In this document: one piece after another, positions 22,780-34,559 of the stretch
How positions within the stretch are numbered: the stretch's first letter is position 1
How the letters are laid out: the number at the start of each line of letters is the position of its first letter
DNA from: Sweltsa coloradensis
Taxonomy: Eukaryota; Arthropoda; Insecta; Plecoptera; Chloroperlidae
Assembly (NCBI GenBank): GCA_024449915.1
Contig: JAMZAV010000977.1
Coordinates: forward strand, 124,001 to 188,000
Length of the DNA: 64,000 bases
Reading direction: 5' to 3'
The notes under the pieces: model-generated
The model's database searches: none
What the model saw: only the letters and a program-made list of their open reading frames with translations
Told to the model about the DNA's origin: nothing
Position numbers and translations under genes: made by a program

Positions 22780-24225
22780 CTAATTTTATTCTATAGCATA
22801 TTTTGTTTGTTTAAACTTTTGAGCAATGGAAACGTGGGCGATAAGAGCTGAAAGCACATGGCGCCGTTTTGCGCCTGGGTCCAACTGCGTATGTATACAT
22901 ACATACAACGAGAGTATGCCCTCCTCTCTCCTTACACGAATACACACAGCAATTGGGCATTTTACTTTTAACATAAAACTATGCAAACTGACAGAAAAAC
23001 AGTAGGCTGGTGACAGCTATGAGCAGCCATGACACCCGCAAGTTGGTCTATCACCGACGTCTACATCCGATCCGTCTTTACATATATCCAGACGGCGGTG
23101 GTGGCTAGTACAGCAGCGCAGCGGGTGAGTAAAAGTCGTAGTGAACAAGCCAATTGAGCTACCGGGACAATAGAACAAACTTTTACTAAACTGCTATTTG
23201 TTGTCACTGTTATTATTATTTTAGCACTTGCACACTTAGAATAGGTATCTATTCATGTGTTTAGTATGGATTGGTTTATTTACGTATGTGCATAATTATA
23301 TTTTGTTGACCCTGTATTTTGTCTAGAGTCAATTTGTCAGCCAGGTTTGAACGACCTTCAAAATGGTCAGTGAACCACTCAACACAACCAATGCAGAGAA
23401 ACTATAAATGATATCATGCAATGGTTACCTGATTTTGAACCTCGGGTAGCACTTTGACAGCTGAATTATTAGGGCATATTACTAACTTTGTTGTTTAAGA
23501 CTATTGTACTTCCACTGGCCAATAATTTGAAAGTCGAAAAAACATGTCTGAAAAATTTTGCTGAATGAAAGAAGGCCGTTAAAATAACAGAAAGAAAATT
23601 GTGAATTTTTTTGGGCGGGACATAACCTCACTTTTGGAAATTATATTTAGATTTTTGGACAAAAGTGTAATATACAAATCTAGTTCAAAATTACATTGTG
23701 AGAATCGGTTTTCTGGACGTAGTTTCTAAACACCTTTAGCTATAACTTGACCATAGCTAAAATAGTTTTCTGAAAATAACAGTTGGTGTACGATTTTTTT
23801 GTCAAATGGTACAAATAAGATATTTTTTTCAGTTTTGTACCGTTTGACAAAAAAATTCGTTACAAAACTTTTTGTAGATGTCAGTCAGTGTAGTTTTCTT
23901 TGCAAGAATTGTATTGAAGCAAGCTCTCATTTGTCCTTCATATTTTAATAATGTTGCTAACTGTTAAAGCGATTGACAATGTTACAAATGTTTTTATTTA
24001 TTGGTTTTAATTCAAATAAATGAGTATATAGCCTAATAAAAATCTCATAAAATAGTAATTTTTGCCTTGGAGATAATTAAGCATCATGTATATGTCGTTT
24101 ATAGGAAAAGAACAAGGCTTTCAATTAAACCGCCAATTTTTTCGTGTGTTTAACATGCTTAATGGGCGCCGAGAAATGTCAAAAGGTCGTTCAAATCTAG
24201 CTGACATTGATTCTATATGTACTTA
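22780..24225. other. Intronic sequence with no recognised gene
   Basis: CASD1 intron 2. A CCAGACGGCGGTG word near 23090 also occurs at 28712 and 29320, so part is repeat. No coding signal seen. Confidence 0.4.
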
Positions 24226-24228
24226 TTT

Positions 24229-25553
24229 TACTAGGAAAACGCTAAAAAACCGTCGCGCTGTTGAGCGAGCACCGGTACGAGCAACACGACCCGAGTACGA
24301 CATTCCCATAATGTTGCATACCAATAAGTCTTTAAGGTCTTGATCGATTTAGCTGAAAATTTGTAAAATAGGAGAGAATGGATAAAATCCACCGCCATCT
24401 AGAGGACCTTGACATCATTTCTTTGGGAAAACTATTTTAATTCTTTGATAACAAATAATACACTGCTTCCTCGATAGTATTTTGATTACTTCTAGGTGGC
24501 AGTGCATAGTGACCAGCCCGGCGATTCTCTAAGGTCCGCGTTAACGTTAAATATCAATTCGGCGTTAATTAACGATAACATTGCGAGTTTGTGATTCACT
24601 AACGAATTTTATCGTCAGCGGACGTTAAAAGTGACGTCATTTTTAACGCGATCCAAACCCCTGCCTTTAGGCCTGCGTTAAAAATATGGACGTTATGTTT
24701 ACGTTTTTTCACCTCCACTTCAAATTTTAGAAGCATTGAATAATCGTATTTTGTTGTGATGGCTATCTAAATAATCAATTCACAGGTTAATATATATGTT
24801 TTAGTGTAGTAAAGTAACATCTATACTGCATTTATAACATACACAAATAGTAATAACAAAGATTAGACATGTAATAACATAACCTCAATTATGCAAAGAG
24901 TGCAATGCCGAATATAGAAGTGGTTTTGTCTTTCTATTCTAACTTCTTTGCTTTAAAGTCCTCTTTATTCCAGCGTTTTCATTGGCCGAGTGATCGAGAT
25001 CACACAGCCTTCTCGAGAACTTGTCCAAACTAATATATAACAGGCGCCGGTCTGCTGCACCGGTAACGCGCTTTTGAGACGGTTAACGCACCTTACAGTT
25101 TTGTTTTAAGGAATCGCGCGTTAACCTAACGTGCGGTAAATGTTTAACGTGGAAGCGTTAAATTTAACGTTAACGCGGACCTTAGAGAATCGCGGTGCAG
25201 AATTCTCGTGCAACTTTTCGTTGCCATGGTAACGTTACTTTTGTTATTTATATCTACACTACTTAAGGTCTTGACCGATTTAGCTGAAAATTTGTAAAAT
25301 AGGAGAGAATGGTGTACTTATTGACCCTGCAAAATTTCATAACGATCGGAACATTTTTATTTTTATTTTTTAAATAACCAACGATCGGATTTTGTTCACA
25401 AAATTATACAGCAACCCGCATAAGTGGTATGTAGGGTACATGTGTGCAAAATTTCAGGTCGATCAGAGAAACGATGCGACCTGTACCGAAGCAGTAACAG
25501 AAGAAAAAAAACAGACATTCGAGCCATAAGAGTCAAGTGGAGACGCTCAATTA
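24229..25553 (-). mobile_element. Helentron-like element with nested MITE
   Basis: On the minus strand it starts TTGAGCGTCTCCACTTGAC and ends GCGTTTTCCTAGT. A sister copy at 31316-31976 has the same ends without the nested insert. The nested MITE (24521-25194) has long inverted ends GCGATTCTCTAAGGTCCGCG and several AACGTTAA words. Confidence 0.65.
24521..25194. mobile_element. MITE with 30-bp TIRs nested in Helentron-like element
   Basis: The left end GCGATTCTCTAAGGTCCGCG, then TTAACGTTAAAT, is matched in reverse at the right end. Interior has no coding signal. Superfamily unknown. Confidence 0.75.
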
Positions 25554-25760
25554 ATTGTTGTTATGTTATGCTATGTTATTGTATTTACTTGTACTAATCA
25601 GGATACACAATCTTTTTATTATATTTGTTGTATTTGTATGTATTAATGTGTCCTGAAAAATAAATAGTAAAAATAAATACTAGATTAAAGAAGAAAATCT
25701 CTTGAACGAATTTATATCAATTCAACAACAAGAACAGTGGAATGATTTTAAATAATTTAC

Positions 25761-26107
25761 CTTCCACAATTCTAAATTTTCTACCAAGGTATCATATCCT
25801 AAAGGACTCCAGAATAAATCTGCTCTGAAACCGTGTTTATAATCCACGAAAGTTCTGTTTATGTCCTTAGCTCCTCCACTCACAATCTCTCTATTGTCTA
25901 TGTGGTGCATGAAATGTATGTAATGGTTCCGTATTCGAGAATCACCACTGAAAACAAAGTGGATTCGCCCAGTCTTGCGTTGAATCATACGCATACAGTT
26001 CTTGACTTCTTGGCTGGTGTAGTTGTGCATCATGCACCCTGCGGGATACCACTCGCTCTCCCCCTGGTAGGGGCCATCAGACAGGATCGACGCGCAGGAA
26101 CCCAGCC
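25761..26107 (-). CDS. CASD1: CASD1 exon 2 (carries GDS catalytic motif)
   Basis: Acceptor CCATGTTTCAG, donor GTAAAT; start phase 1, end phase 0; 115 whole codons. Reads LGSCASILSDGPYQGESEWY, PAGCMMHNYTSQEVKNC, then IHFVFSGDSRIRNHYIHF and FRADLFWSPLGYD. GC.MH.Y and F.GDSRIR are the signature of the CASD1 lumenal SGNH/PC-esterase domain; the Ser of GDS (about residue 119) is the nucleophile. The first residues (C..L..G.Y.GE..W.P.GC) also follow the family. It joins exon 1 over a 13-kb transposon-filled intron. Confidence 0.95.
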
Positions 26108-26114
26108 CTGAAAC

Positions 26115-27090
26115 ATGGGCTTACAAGGTCAGGAAATACATTACCGGATTAGACCGTTGGCTAAGCTCTAGAAAACCAGGCTTTGACGCAGAACGCAGAG
26201 ATAAGGTCAGGGTCACTTGGAAGCTCTATCATTTGTTCTATCGGGTTGTGGTTTGCACCAAAATTTTAAGTAAGAATGTGTTATAGTTGGTATCAAGGCA
26301 CATTTCCCCAAATACCACTCACTTTTCTCATTAACTGACCGTAAATATGACACTTAAATGTTAATTTGTAGTAATTTACCAATTTTGTGTAAGAAACAAT
26401 TATTTGAAATTTCAGAATCGGCTTTTAAAGTAACACGCGCTCATCTTTTGTGAACAGCCTCCGAAAAATGCTGATTTATTGGATGAAAATTAAAGGTGAA
26501 AAAGCGGTACGTTCTGAATGTGAAATTAGCTGGATTTGACGATCGAGCGGTTTTTTAAATAGGCATTTAACATTGTAAAAAAGTTGGCCCGAGCTTGGCA
26601 AACAGTCTTAATTAAGAGAAACAACATCTAACATGGATTCAGGTATAATTATATAAACTTAAAACAAAAAATTAATTTAATTTGATAATTCATGTACCTA
26701 TATAAATAAAAAAAAATATTGTGTGTTGTATTATAATGGCAGTGTATAAATAATATAATTTATCATGGTATTGTAGACAGAAAATAAAAAAGTGCCTTCG
26801 CCATACAACATAGTTACGACAACAGCGTCATAGTCGCCTACTATAAAACCAAGATTTAAACTCAATTTAATTTATTTTGCAACATAACATTTTGTAAAGT
26901 AATGACCCACTCAGTAACACAATGGGGGAATTTAAAATCGTCTCAGCCAACGCTGTCGGCAGGGTACAGCGACCACATTGCTGGACACGATTCGCATGCG
27001 GTCGACGCCAGAATCTACAAGGATTCGTGACAACTTTATGCATGTGTTTCGTTGCTAGGACTTGGGATCGAGTCCATTCCAGAAGACACA
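26115..27090. other. Intronic sequence with no recognised gene
   Basis: CASD1 intron 1. The word CAGCGTCATAGTCGCC near 26824 belongs to the family seen inverted at 20230, 21615 and 45220. Otherwise AT-rich. Confidence 0.4.
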
Positions 27091-27094
27091 ATTC

Positions 27095-27175
27095 AATTGT
27101 TCGATCTAAAGAGGGATACGAACCCGAGACCTTCAGCCTTAGAAGCACGGAACGCTAACCACTGGCTGACAAGCT
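27095..27175 (-). repeat. tRNA-like sequence (SINE head)
   Basis: On the minus strand an A-box-like CCAGTGGTTAGCG and a B-box GGGTTCGTATCC are present. No good acceptor stem. Confidence 0.55.
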
Positions 27176-27329
27176 ACACTTTATATACAAAAACATAATA
27201 TATAACATTATAATTTTTGCTAAGAACGTTACATTTCTAGTATACATTATATATAATATATCAACGAGGTATAAAATAATTAATTACCAAACGGGTAATT
27301 TAGTCGCGTCGCGTGTTTACACTTTGGTG

Positions 27330-27380
27330 TGTGAGTTCGACGTTTCGTATCCACTTTGGGTTCCATCTTCAGGACGATTG
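27330..27380 (-). ncRNA. Hammerhead-ribozyme-like motif of a Penelope repeat
   Basis: The minus strand reads CGTCCTGAAGATGGAACCC followed shortly by GATACGAAACGTCG. CTGAAGA and GAAAC are the two hammerhead core strands, here with a partly broken stem II. The same flank (GTGTAAACACGCGACGCG) occurs at 30057, tying both to one Penelope-like family. Confidence 0.5.
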
Positions 27381-28101
27381 ATTGTTTTAACCCTTTATAG
27401 GGCAAAAGAGAAGGGCCCAAAATTTTGCTTTCTAGCTTCACAATTTGAAAATCGTGATTTTTTAAAAGAATTTTAGAATTTTTTTAGATTTTTTTCCTTG
27501 ATCTTTTAGGAATAAAATGCTGATTTTGGATTCCAAATTACATCAAAGTTGAAAAAAATCAAATTTTGATTTTATTTTCAAAAAATAGATTTTTTTGCAA
27601 TTTTTCATTTTTTTCCATTTTTTCTACATTTTCAAATCAAATATACTACAGGCAAACAAAATATCCGGGACATCCCGGAAATTTGTGTTTTTGTGTGTTT
27701 TTAGACACAATTGGATTTTTGAACCATTCCAAAAATCCTTCTAATCATTAGAATTTAATATGGAAAAATTCTACCAATTCAGAACAGAACAAAGCAGCTT
27801 TTTACCCGGATTAAAAGTATGAAAAACTGGCAGATTTAATTGCGTAAATTTTGAAAAGGGGTGGGAAATTATTACCCCACTGCCCTATAAAGGTTAAAGG
27901 GGTATTCAACCGCTTAACTGAAAAAAATATTTCATTCAGGCTAACTAGTTATGAATTTAGAAACCAACAGAAAAATTATTGGGTCCACCATGACAGGGAA
28001 AAAATTGTCAAACTTGTATTTTTCGAGCTAGGTCCCATCGGCAAAAATCTCCCATAAGAAATAGCATAGGGACGATCTTTATGCCCCGTGACCCAATGAC
28101 G

Positions 28102-29731
28102 TACAGTCAGGGTCATATATAAATCAAGAGGTCTGAAAGATACCTCTTTCACCGACATCTCGTGGTCAACTCTTGGTGTCATTATTTATATCGCCCTGTG
28201 AACTGCATTGTCGACATAAATAAGAAACATGGCTGATAATGTCAAAGGAAAATTCTCTATTCACCAGAGAAACTATCAAGCCTAGAAGAAATATAACATG
28301 GAACGTAAAGAGAGCATTATATATCGATACCTTGGCCTAGGCATAGCATTAAGACTATTCCTTAGTTTGCCTTAGTTTCTAGTTAATTTCGAATAATTCT
28401 ATCTTAGCTGTCAAGTCTTATTTGCAAACCACCAAAGTTTGTTTTATGCTTTTGTTTTGAGAAAATAGGGAATATTCCGCTTAATATTTTATATTTTATT
28501 TTAATTCTTATTCATGTCTTAATAGTCACTGCACTTTTTTTTATTTAAAAAAAATGTTTTTTGAGTAATTTAAACAAGAATTAAATGGGTCCCCCAGTTT
28601 GCGCGCCAAAAACGAGCGTGCGCCATCTTTGGACGGTACTACGTCATAACTGTGTTGAGTCAAGGCCAATTGGAAACTATATGTACGTATATTTGTACAT
28701 ATTTACATACAGACGGCGGTGCTCGCTCATCCGCTCAACACAAACAACTCCACAGGGATGTACATTTTTACCGTCTTTTGTTTTTCTTTCTTCGTATGTG
28801 ACAGGAGATTTCGCGAGATCATTGTGATAAAGAATAACGAGCATTTTGTCTTGAGTTTTTGCATAGCCTAGGACTATCATGGTATTCTTTATCTACAATA
28901 GGCTTTAATTAGTCATCAAAGTAAGGTTTTTGTGCGGGATGTGTCAGAACATGAACGTGCAGGCCTAGGGTTGGCAAGTTAAGCCTAGGGCTTGTCAAGT
29001 GAGTAATTTTAGTATTCACATACCAATGCCTATATCCTACAGGAACGATTGGCCTAGACTGTTGTATTATAAATAATTGTCTACGTCAAGGCCTAGACCT
29101 AGGACTGTTTCAGTTTTGTTTTTTGATTGCAATGTCAACTTTTCTCGTTTTCTGGCTAGGCGTTAAATGTAAAATGTCCGCCATCTGTTTACATTACTGT
29201 AGGCTACGCTAGGCGCTGCTTTGTTTAAAACACCGCCGTCTTGATGTATATCTCGATCCTACTATAATACTATTCCAACATCTTTGGTCTGGATGTATGT
29301 TTATCCAGACGGCGTTGGATCAACACAGTTCTGACGTCACAGTCGTTTTTGCCGCTTTAAAAAAGTGCTGCTTTTAAAACGGCTATAAATCACTGGATTA
29401 TTATTTCACGGAAAAACAAAGTACATATTTGTAATCGGGACGAAATACTTCTTCTAAAAAATCTATTCGTACAGTATTTGGCGGAAGTGGAATATTCCCT
29501 ATTGTATTTTTCTTCTGACTGCCTTCTAGATATTGACTATTTTGTTGACCATGAGTCTTTCAAAGCCTCCTAAATAATATTAATAACATCAAATAGTCTA
29601 GGGAACTTCCATCGATCGATAATGTAGTTCACAGGGCAATATAAATAATGGCACCAAGAGTTGACCACGAGATGTCGGTGAAAGAGGTATCTTTCAGACC
29701 TCTTGATTTATATATGACCCTGACTGTACAT
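28102..29731. mobile_element. Mariner-like non-autonomous element, ~115-bp TIRs, TA ends
   Basis: The ends read TACAGTCAGGGTCATATAT and its complement. The inverted match continues through AATCAAGAGGTCTGAAAG and GTTGACCACGAGATGTCGG for about 115 bp. TA at each edge fits a TA target. The interior 28590-29345 shares long stretches with 6560-6935, so it carries another repeat. It sits inside the dispersed repeat also seen at 3890-4090. Confidence 0.75.
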
Positions 29732-30001
29732 AAGCTTTGCGTAGCAAAGCGCTTAGCTTATATTACGTCATTGCCGTGACCTTGGAGGATTTTGAACCAA
29801 AAAAAATGTTAGCCATTATTGACGTACTCGGTAGCCTTTTCTGTAAACCTTATTTGTTTTGTTTTGTATAATTTGGGCAAGTGAACTACCAGCGAGATTG
29901 CAGCGGACGCACACGTGACCACCCTCATTTCATTGGTCAATGCAATCAAACACGATCCCGAACGAGAGAGGCAACGGGTAAACGCACTTTCAACAAGCAG
30001 T

Positions 30002-30040
30002 CGTCCTGAAGATGGAACCCACAGTGGTTCCGAAACTTTG
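30002..30040 (+). ncRNA. Hammerhead-ribozyme-like motif with perfect stem II
   Basis: GTCCTGAAGATGGAACC, a short loop, then GGTTCCGAAAC. CTGAAGA and GAAAC are the conserved core strands, and GGAACC/GGTTCC pairs perfectly as stem II. It is followed by GTGTAAACACGCGACGCGG, as in the copy at 27300. This is the best preserved of the motifs seen in the window. Confidence 0.6.
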
Positions 30041-30204
30041 AAATCACACACTAGTAAGTGTAAACACGCGACGCGGCGAAATAATACGTTTCACACCTTC
30101 TTTAATACTAAATATAATATGTATATGTAATATAACAAATATTATCTTGTTTTGACTACATTTTAGCTAAAAATAACGTTTGTGTTGTTTTGCTTTCAGT
30201 AAAT

Positions 30205-30366
30205 TTATTTCTCGATTTGGTTAGTCGGGAAACACTCCCGTAAGTGTAATTTTTTTTTTTTACTTACTACAATTTAGAAATTAAAAAAGTCCGCTCCGAC
30301 CCCGGTCCCGGTCGGGGCGTACTTTTTTAATTTCTAAATTGTAGTAAGTAAAAAAAAAAAAAAAAC
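30205..30366. repeat. SINE-body palindrome
   Basis: TTACTACAATTTAGAAATTA and its complement form inverted arms around a GC-rich centre (CCCCGGTCCCGGTCGGGG) that looks like remains of a tRNA-type T-arm. The outer part CGGGAAACACTCCCG matches other SINE bodies in the window. Confidence 0.7.
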
Positions 30367-30369
30367 AGT

Positions 30370-31312
30370 ATCCTACTGTGCTGTGTTACATTGCATGAAT
30401 TTGACAACTAACCGAACCACCATTCAACTAACCAACTTGGAACCGAGTTATTTTTTTATAATTTTATTATTTATTTGTTTATTTATTTCAATATGATACA
30501 GTGATACATTGAATACAGGTTGGTCAGCCGAAGCAATGTGAACAGTTATTCAGATACCGCTCCCCACAGAAGTACGAACTGTAGCTTGAACGTGGGTAGA
30601 GATATCTTGTATCGAGTCTTAATCATTATATTGATAATACTACTGAAACTTTAAAACAATATGCCTAATCTAATAATATTTTATCTAGTCTTATAAATGA
30701 ACATGGTATATCTAACTTGCAGCATTACATTACATTACACAAAGTATGAAAATATAAATGTATTAATTAAGTAACAATGGTTTAAGATATTATAATTTCA
30801 TGTTATTACATTATTATTATTGTTTTGTTTTTCTCTCAGCTAGCTACAACGAGCCTAACACTCTTTATTGTATTAGTTTGTTATGTTAATAAGTAAGCAT
30901 GGTGTCATTTAGTCGTCATATAGTCGACGTTAAGTCCTGTAGTCGTCGTCTTATGTGTAAATTATTTCTTGTGTTTAGTTATTGGTGAAATATAGATTTA
31001 TTAATTTGAGTTATAGTTATTTAATGTGTATAATGTTTATGGTGTGTACGTTTTAGGTTGAAAAGTGTTTGTATACACTCCTCAGAGGAAGATTAAAGCC
31101 GTTGTTTGATCAATTTTTTAAATTGGTGTTTTGTGTTCACCATTTTTATTCGAACAGGAATACTGGTTAAAATGGAAGGTCCGAGTTAGATTATTTGTTT
31201 CTGGAGAAGTGTGGACAAAACTCTAGGAATTATCATTTGAAAACCTGTGATTTGTCTCCTTCTTTGAGAGTGGCTAGTGGTGGGGTAGTAGTGCCTGTGT
31301 TTGTGCATATAT
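30370..31312. other. Unassigned intronic stretch
   Basis: AT-rich, no gene seen; may include a LINE tail or LTR, which I cannot establish. Confidence 0.35.
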
Positions 31313-31315
31313 TCT

Positions 31316-31976
31316 AACTAGGAAAACGCTCAGTTGGACGCGTTGTTGAGCGAGCACGTGCTATAGCTAGACCCACATTGCACATTTTTTTAATTTTAAA
31401 ATTTGCGACGTTCGCTGTCCACAGGGCCATGTTTCCAATATTATTTATTATTGCCAAGGTATTTGGGTAAACCCGTGTGTAAACCTTTACTTTGTGGATA
31501 AAATCCACCGCCATCCTTGACTCCTTGGGAAAACTATTTAAACTCTTTGGTGACAAAAAGTATTTTGATTACTTCTAGGTGGCAGTGCATTAAAAACTTC
31601 ACGCGTCTTTTCGTTGCCATGGCAACGTTACTTTTGTTATAATGTATTTTTTATTTACACTACTTATCGGATCAAAATAAAATTAACATATTCGTGACCG
31701 GACGGACATTCTAAATGATTTGGCCACCTCAGATTTTGTCGCCGTTTAGTTTGAAAAAAAAACTTTCGATTAACTTTAATGTAACTTTTTAACTTTTTAA
31801 ACGATTTTGCCACAAAACTATACAGCAACCCGCATAGGTGGTATGTACATGTGTGCAAAATTTCAGGTCGATCAACGAAACGGTGCGACCTGTACCGAAG
31901 CAGTTACAGAAAAAAAAAAAAAAAAAACAGACATTAGAGCCATAAGAGTCAAGTGGAGATGCTCGCTTCGCACGCT
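31316..31976 (-). mobile_element. Helentron-like element, sister of 24229
   Basis: Minus-strand start TTGAGCGTGCGAAGCGAGC, end GCGTTTTCCTAGTT. Shares blocks with 24229-25553 (e.g. AAATTTCAGGTCGATCA, GCAACCCGCATA). Confidence 0.65.
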
Positions 31977-32105
31977 CAAATAAATTTTGTACATATATTC
32001 CGTATGGTTAATATTGATATCCCAGCTATTTCATTATAAAGTATGTGAGAGAGATATCTTCTATTCTTTTTTAGCATAATTTTAGGTAAATTTTTTTAGA
32101 ACACC

Positions 32106-34478
32106 TCCCCAAGCAGCACAGAAAATGTGTGCGCTTATGGGCCATCAGCGGCAAAGTGATGGCAAAGTTTTGCGTTCATGGGCCGCCTATGGCCCATAAG
32201 CCACCCGACGCGGCGAACAGTAGGCGGCCCTCCTATGGCCCATAAGCACACAACCGACAGGCGGCGAACAGTAGGCGGCCCGCCTATGGCCCATAAGCAC
32301 ACAACCGACAGGCGGCGAACAGTAGGCGGCCCGCCTATGGCCCATAAGCACACAACCGACGGGAATCTAATGAGAGTATAACACATTTGATGATGGATTA
32401 AAAGGAATAATTTAATTGTCAATTTCATCATGTTACGCTAATCATTCTCGCTCTTCTTCGTCGATTTAAGGAATATTGACGCTCTCACATTCAAGGTATA
32501 TCATTTTAGTATCATTTAAACTTATTATTTGATAATATTAATATTATGATAATATATTATTATATATCATTCCGATACCGAATACTCCACGTAGGGTTTC
32601 CAAAATAATACTTTGATTATTGCATGCAATCGACATAATTTTTAAATTAATTTCAAACATGTTTATAAATACGGTCATTAATTTCATTGCAATATGCAGA
32701 ATTAATCCGCTGTCGATAATGCTGTCATGTATCTGTAATATGCCTTTGCACTTGCCGTTTCGTAGTGCAAATTTCACATACTTGACGCAGATGGAAGAAA
32801 ACGAAAAATCTCTTTAAATAGAAATATATTCATTCAAATAAATAATATGTCATATTGTATGTTTGTAGAACTACAGCAAATAAATCGGCTTAATTAATAT
32901 TTAAAATTTTCCTAAATCTTAGTTTATCAATAATATGATCATAATATTATGACATTGCCAAAACTATTTGTTATTTATTTTTAAGTTGAGCAGTACGACC
33001 ATTAAAGACGATTACAGTAAAAATTATGACACGTTTATCCCAGACATAATTATTCCTGCTTGTAATTTTTTGGTTGAAAGGCAGATTTTTTTCTATTTGT
33101 AACACATACTCTTGTCTACAAACTGACATACTTGGAAAATTGCACTTACGATTTTTTTCTTCCGCCGGTACGAATAGGTGGAAGAAATAAATTATATAAG
33201 TGCAAGATATTAACGACAAAATTTTTCCAAGTAATAGAAACAAAAATCATCCTTCAAACCAAAATTTATGAGCAGGGATATGTCCGGGGTATAAGTAATT
33301 AATTTATCTGTAATCATCTAGGCCTATATAAGGCTTACTAGTTACTATTAAACCCAAAAATAAAAATAATAAGTTTTGAAAATGTCAGATGATCATTGAT
33401 AAACTATATATGTTTTTTGTTTTACGCTTTACAAAACAAATGGCCAATAGAGAATATTTGGTGTAGGCCTATATCAAAGAAGGGAGAGAGGCTTAAATTT
33501 AGCGATTACTTTACTGTCTGTCCGTCTGCCCGTGTGTGACTGGTAAAATTTATAATAAATACAAATCCAAACTGAGCTTTTTATCACTTTCCGTCAATTT
33601 AATTCATACCATTTAGATATATGGGCTTGATTCTCTTTGGTCAATTTAAATATGAACAAGAGTAGGCCTACGCTTAAAACAACTCAATTTGAATACATAT
33701 ATTATTGAATCTTTAGTTTGATGAACAACCTGAGATGGCATTTATTTAGTTTCCATGTAAACAAAACAAGGTACGAAATGTTGAACAAGACGTTCCACAA
33801 TGCATACACGCTGGGTACATCTTCATAAGGTAGCTGGCGCGATCCTCTAGCAGTGACCACGGTGGTGTAGCGGTCAGCGTTCCAGAGTCCGGCGCAGCAG
33901 GTTGGGGTTCGAGTACGGCGATGGGCGATAAAATTTATCTATGTCTAATAATTCTCTCTGTATTAACTTGAATTTGTTATCAAACACACACTTTACAAAA
34001 ATTGAAATGCTAGCACGATTGAAAAGATATATAATTTTAAACTTTTGTCAGTTAATATTTTCGTTTGTGTACGTGACTTTCTCGCGTCGCTACAAGATGG
34101 TGCTAGTGTTCCCGAAACATTCTCACCGCCGGGCCGTAAGCATCCCGCTGTGACAAAAGTGAAGCAACTGTCGGATTTGCTACAGCGGCCCGCCTGTGGA
34201 CCATAAGCGGCGAACTGATGGCAAACTGTGTATCGCCGGCTATGGCCCATAAGCGGGCCGTTGTCACAAAAATGCAGCACAGTATTTTCGAACTGATGGT
34301 TTTGCTACAGTGGGCCGCTTTTGGCCCATAAGCGGCGCGTTGCTTATGGCAAAGTTATGGGCGCATGGCCAACCCCATAAGCGGGCCGTAAGCGCATCGC
34401 CGCTTATGGGCCATCAGCTCAACTGATGGCGATGTTACAGCTCGCCATAAGATCGCCATCACTTTGTGCTACTTGGGT
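32106..34478. mobile_element. TIR transposon with GGCCCATAAGC subterminal repeats
   Basis: The ends read CCCAAGCAGCACAGAAA and, inverted, TTTGTGCTACTTGGG. Both subterminal regions are filled with ATGGCCCATAAGCGGC words in both orientations. At 32212-32362 three 51-bp direct copies occur. The interior is AT-rich; a 90-codon minus-strand frame at 32971-33243 has a hydrophobic start and a few cysteines but no family I recognise. The superfamily is not determined. Confidence 0.7.
33858..33920 (+). repeat. tRNA-like sequence (SINE head)
   Basis: A-box-like TGGTGTAGCGGTCAGCG and B-box GGGTTCGAGTAC at tRNA spacing, inside the TIR transposon. Confidence 0.55.
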
Positions 34479-34559
34479 CCAGATGTAGTATGTGTGAATG
34501 GAACGTACCTCCAAATATTATTATACCATACCTCATAATAGATTCTACCAGAGCAAAAT

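Noticed and set aside
32135..32431. Frame with repeated VVCLWAIGGPPTVRR
   Set aside because: 51-bp transposon subterminal repeat, a multiple of three, so it stays open by arithmetic.
33993..34280. 95-codon minus-strand frame
   Set aside because: Runs through subterminal repeats of the 32106 transposon; no recognisable domain.
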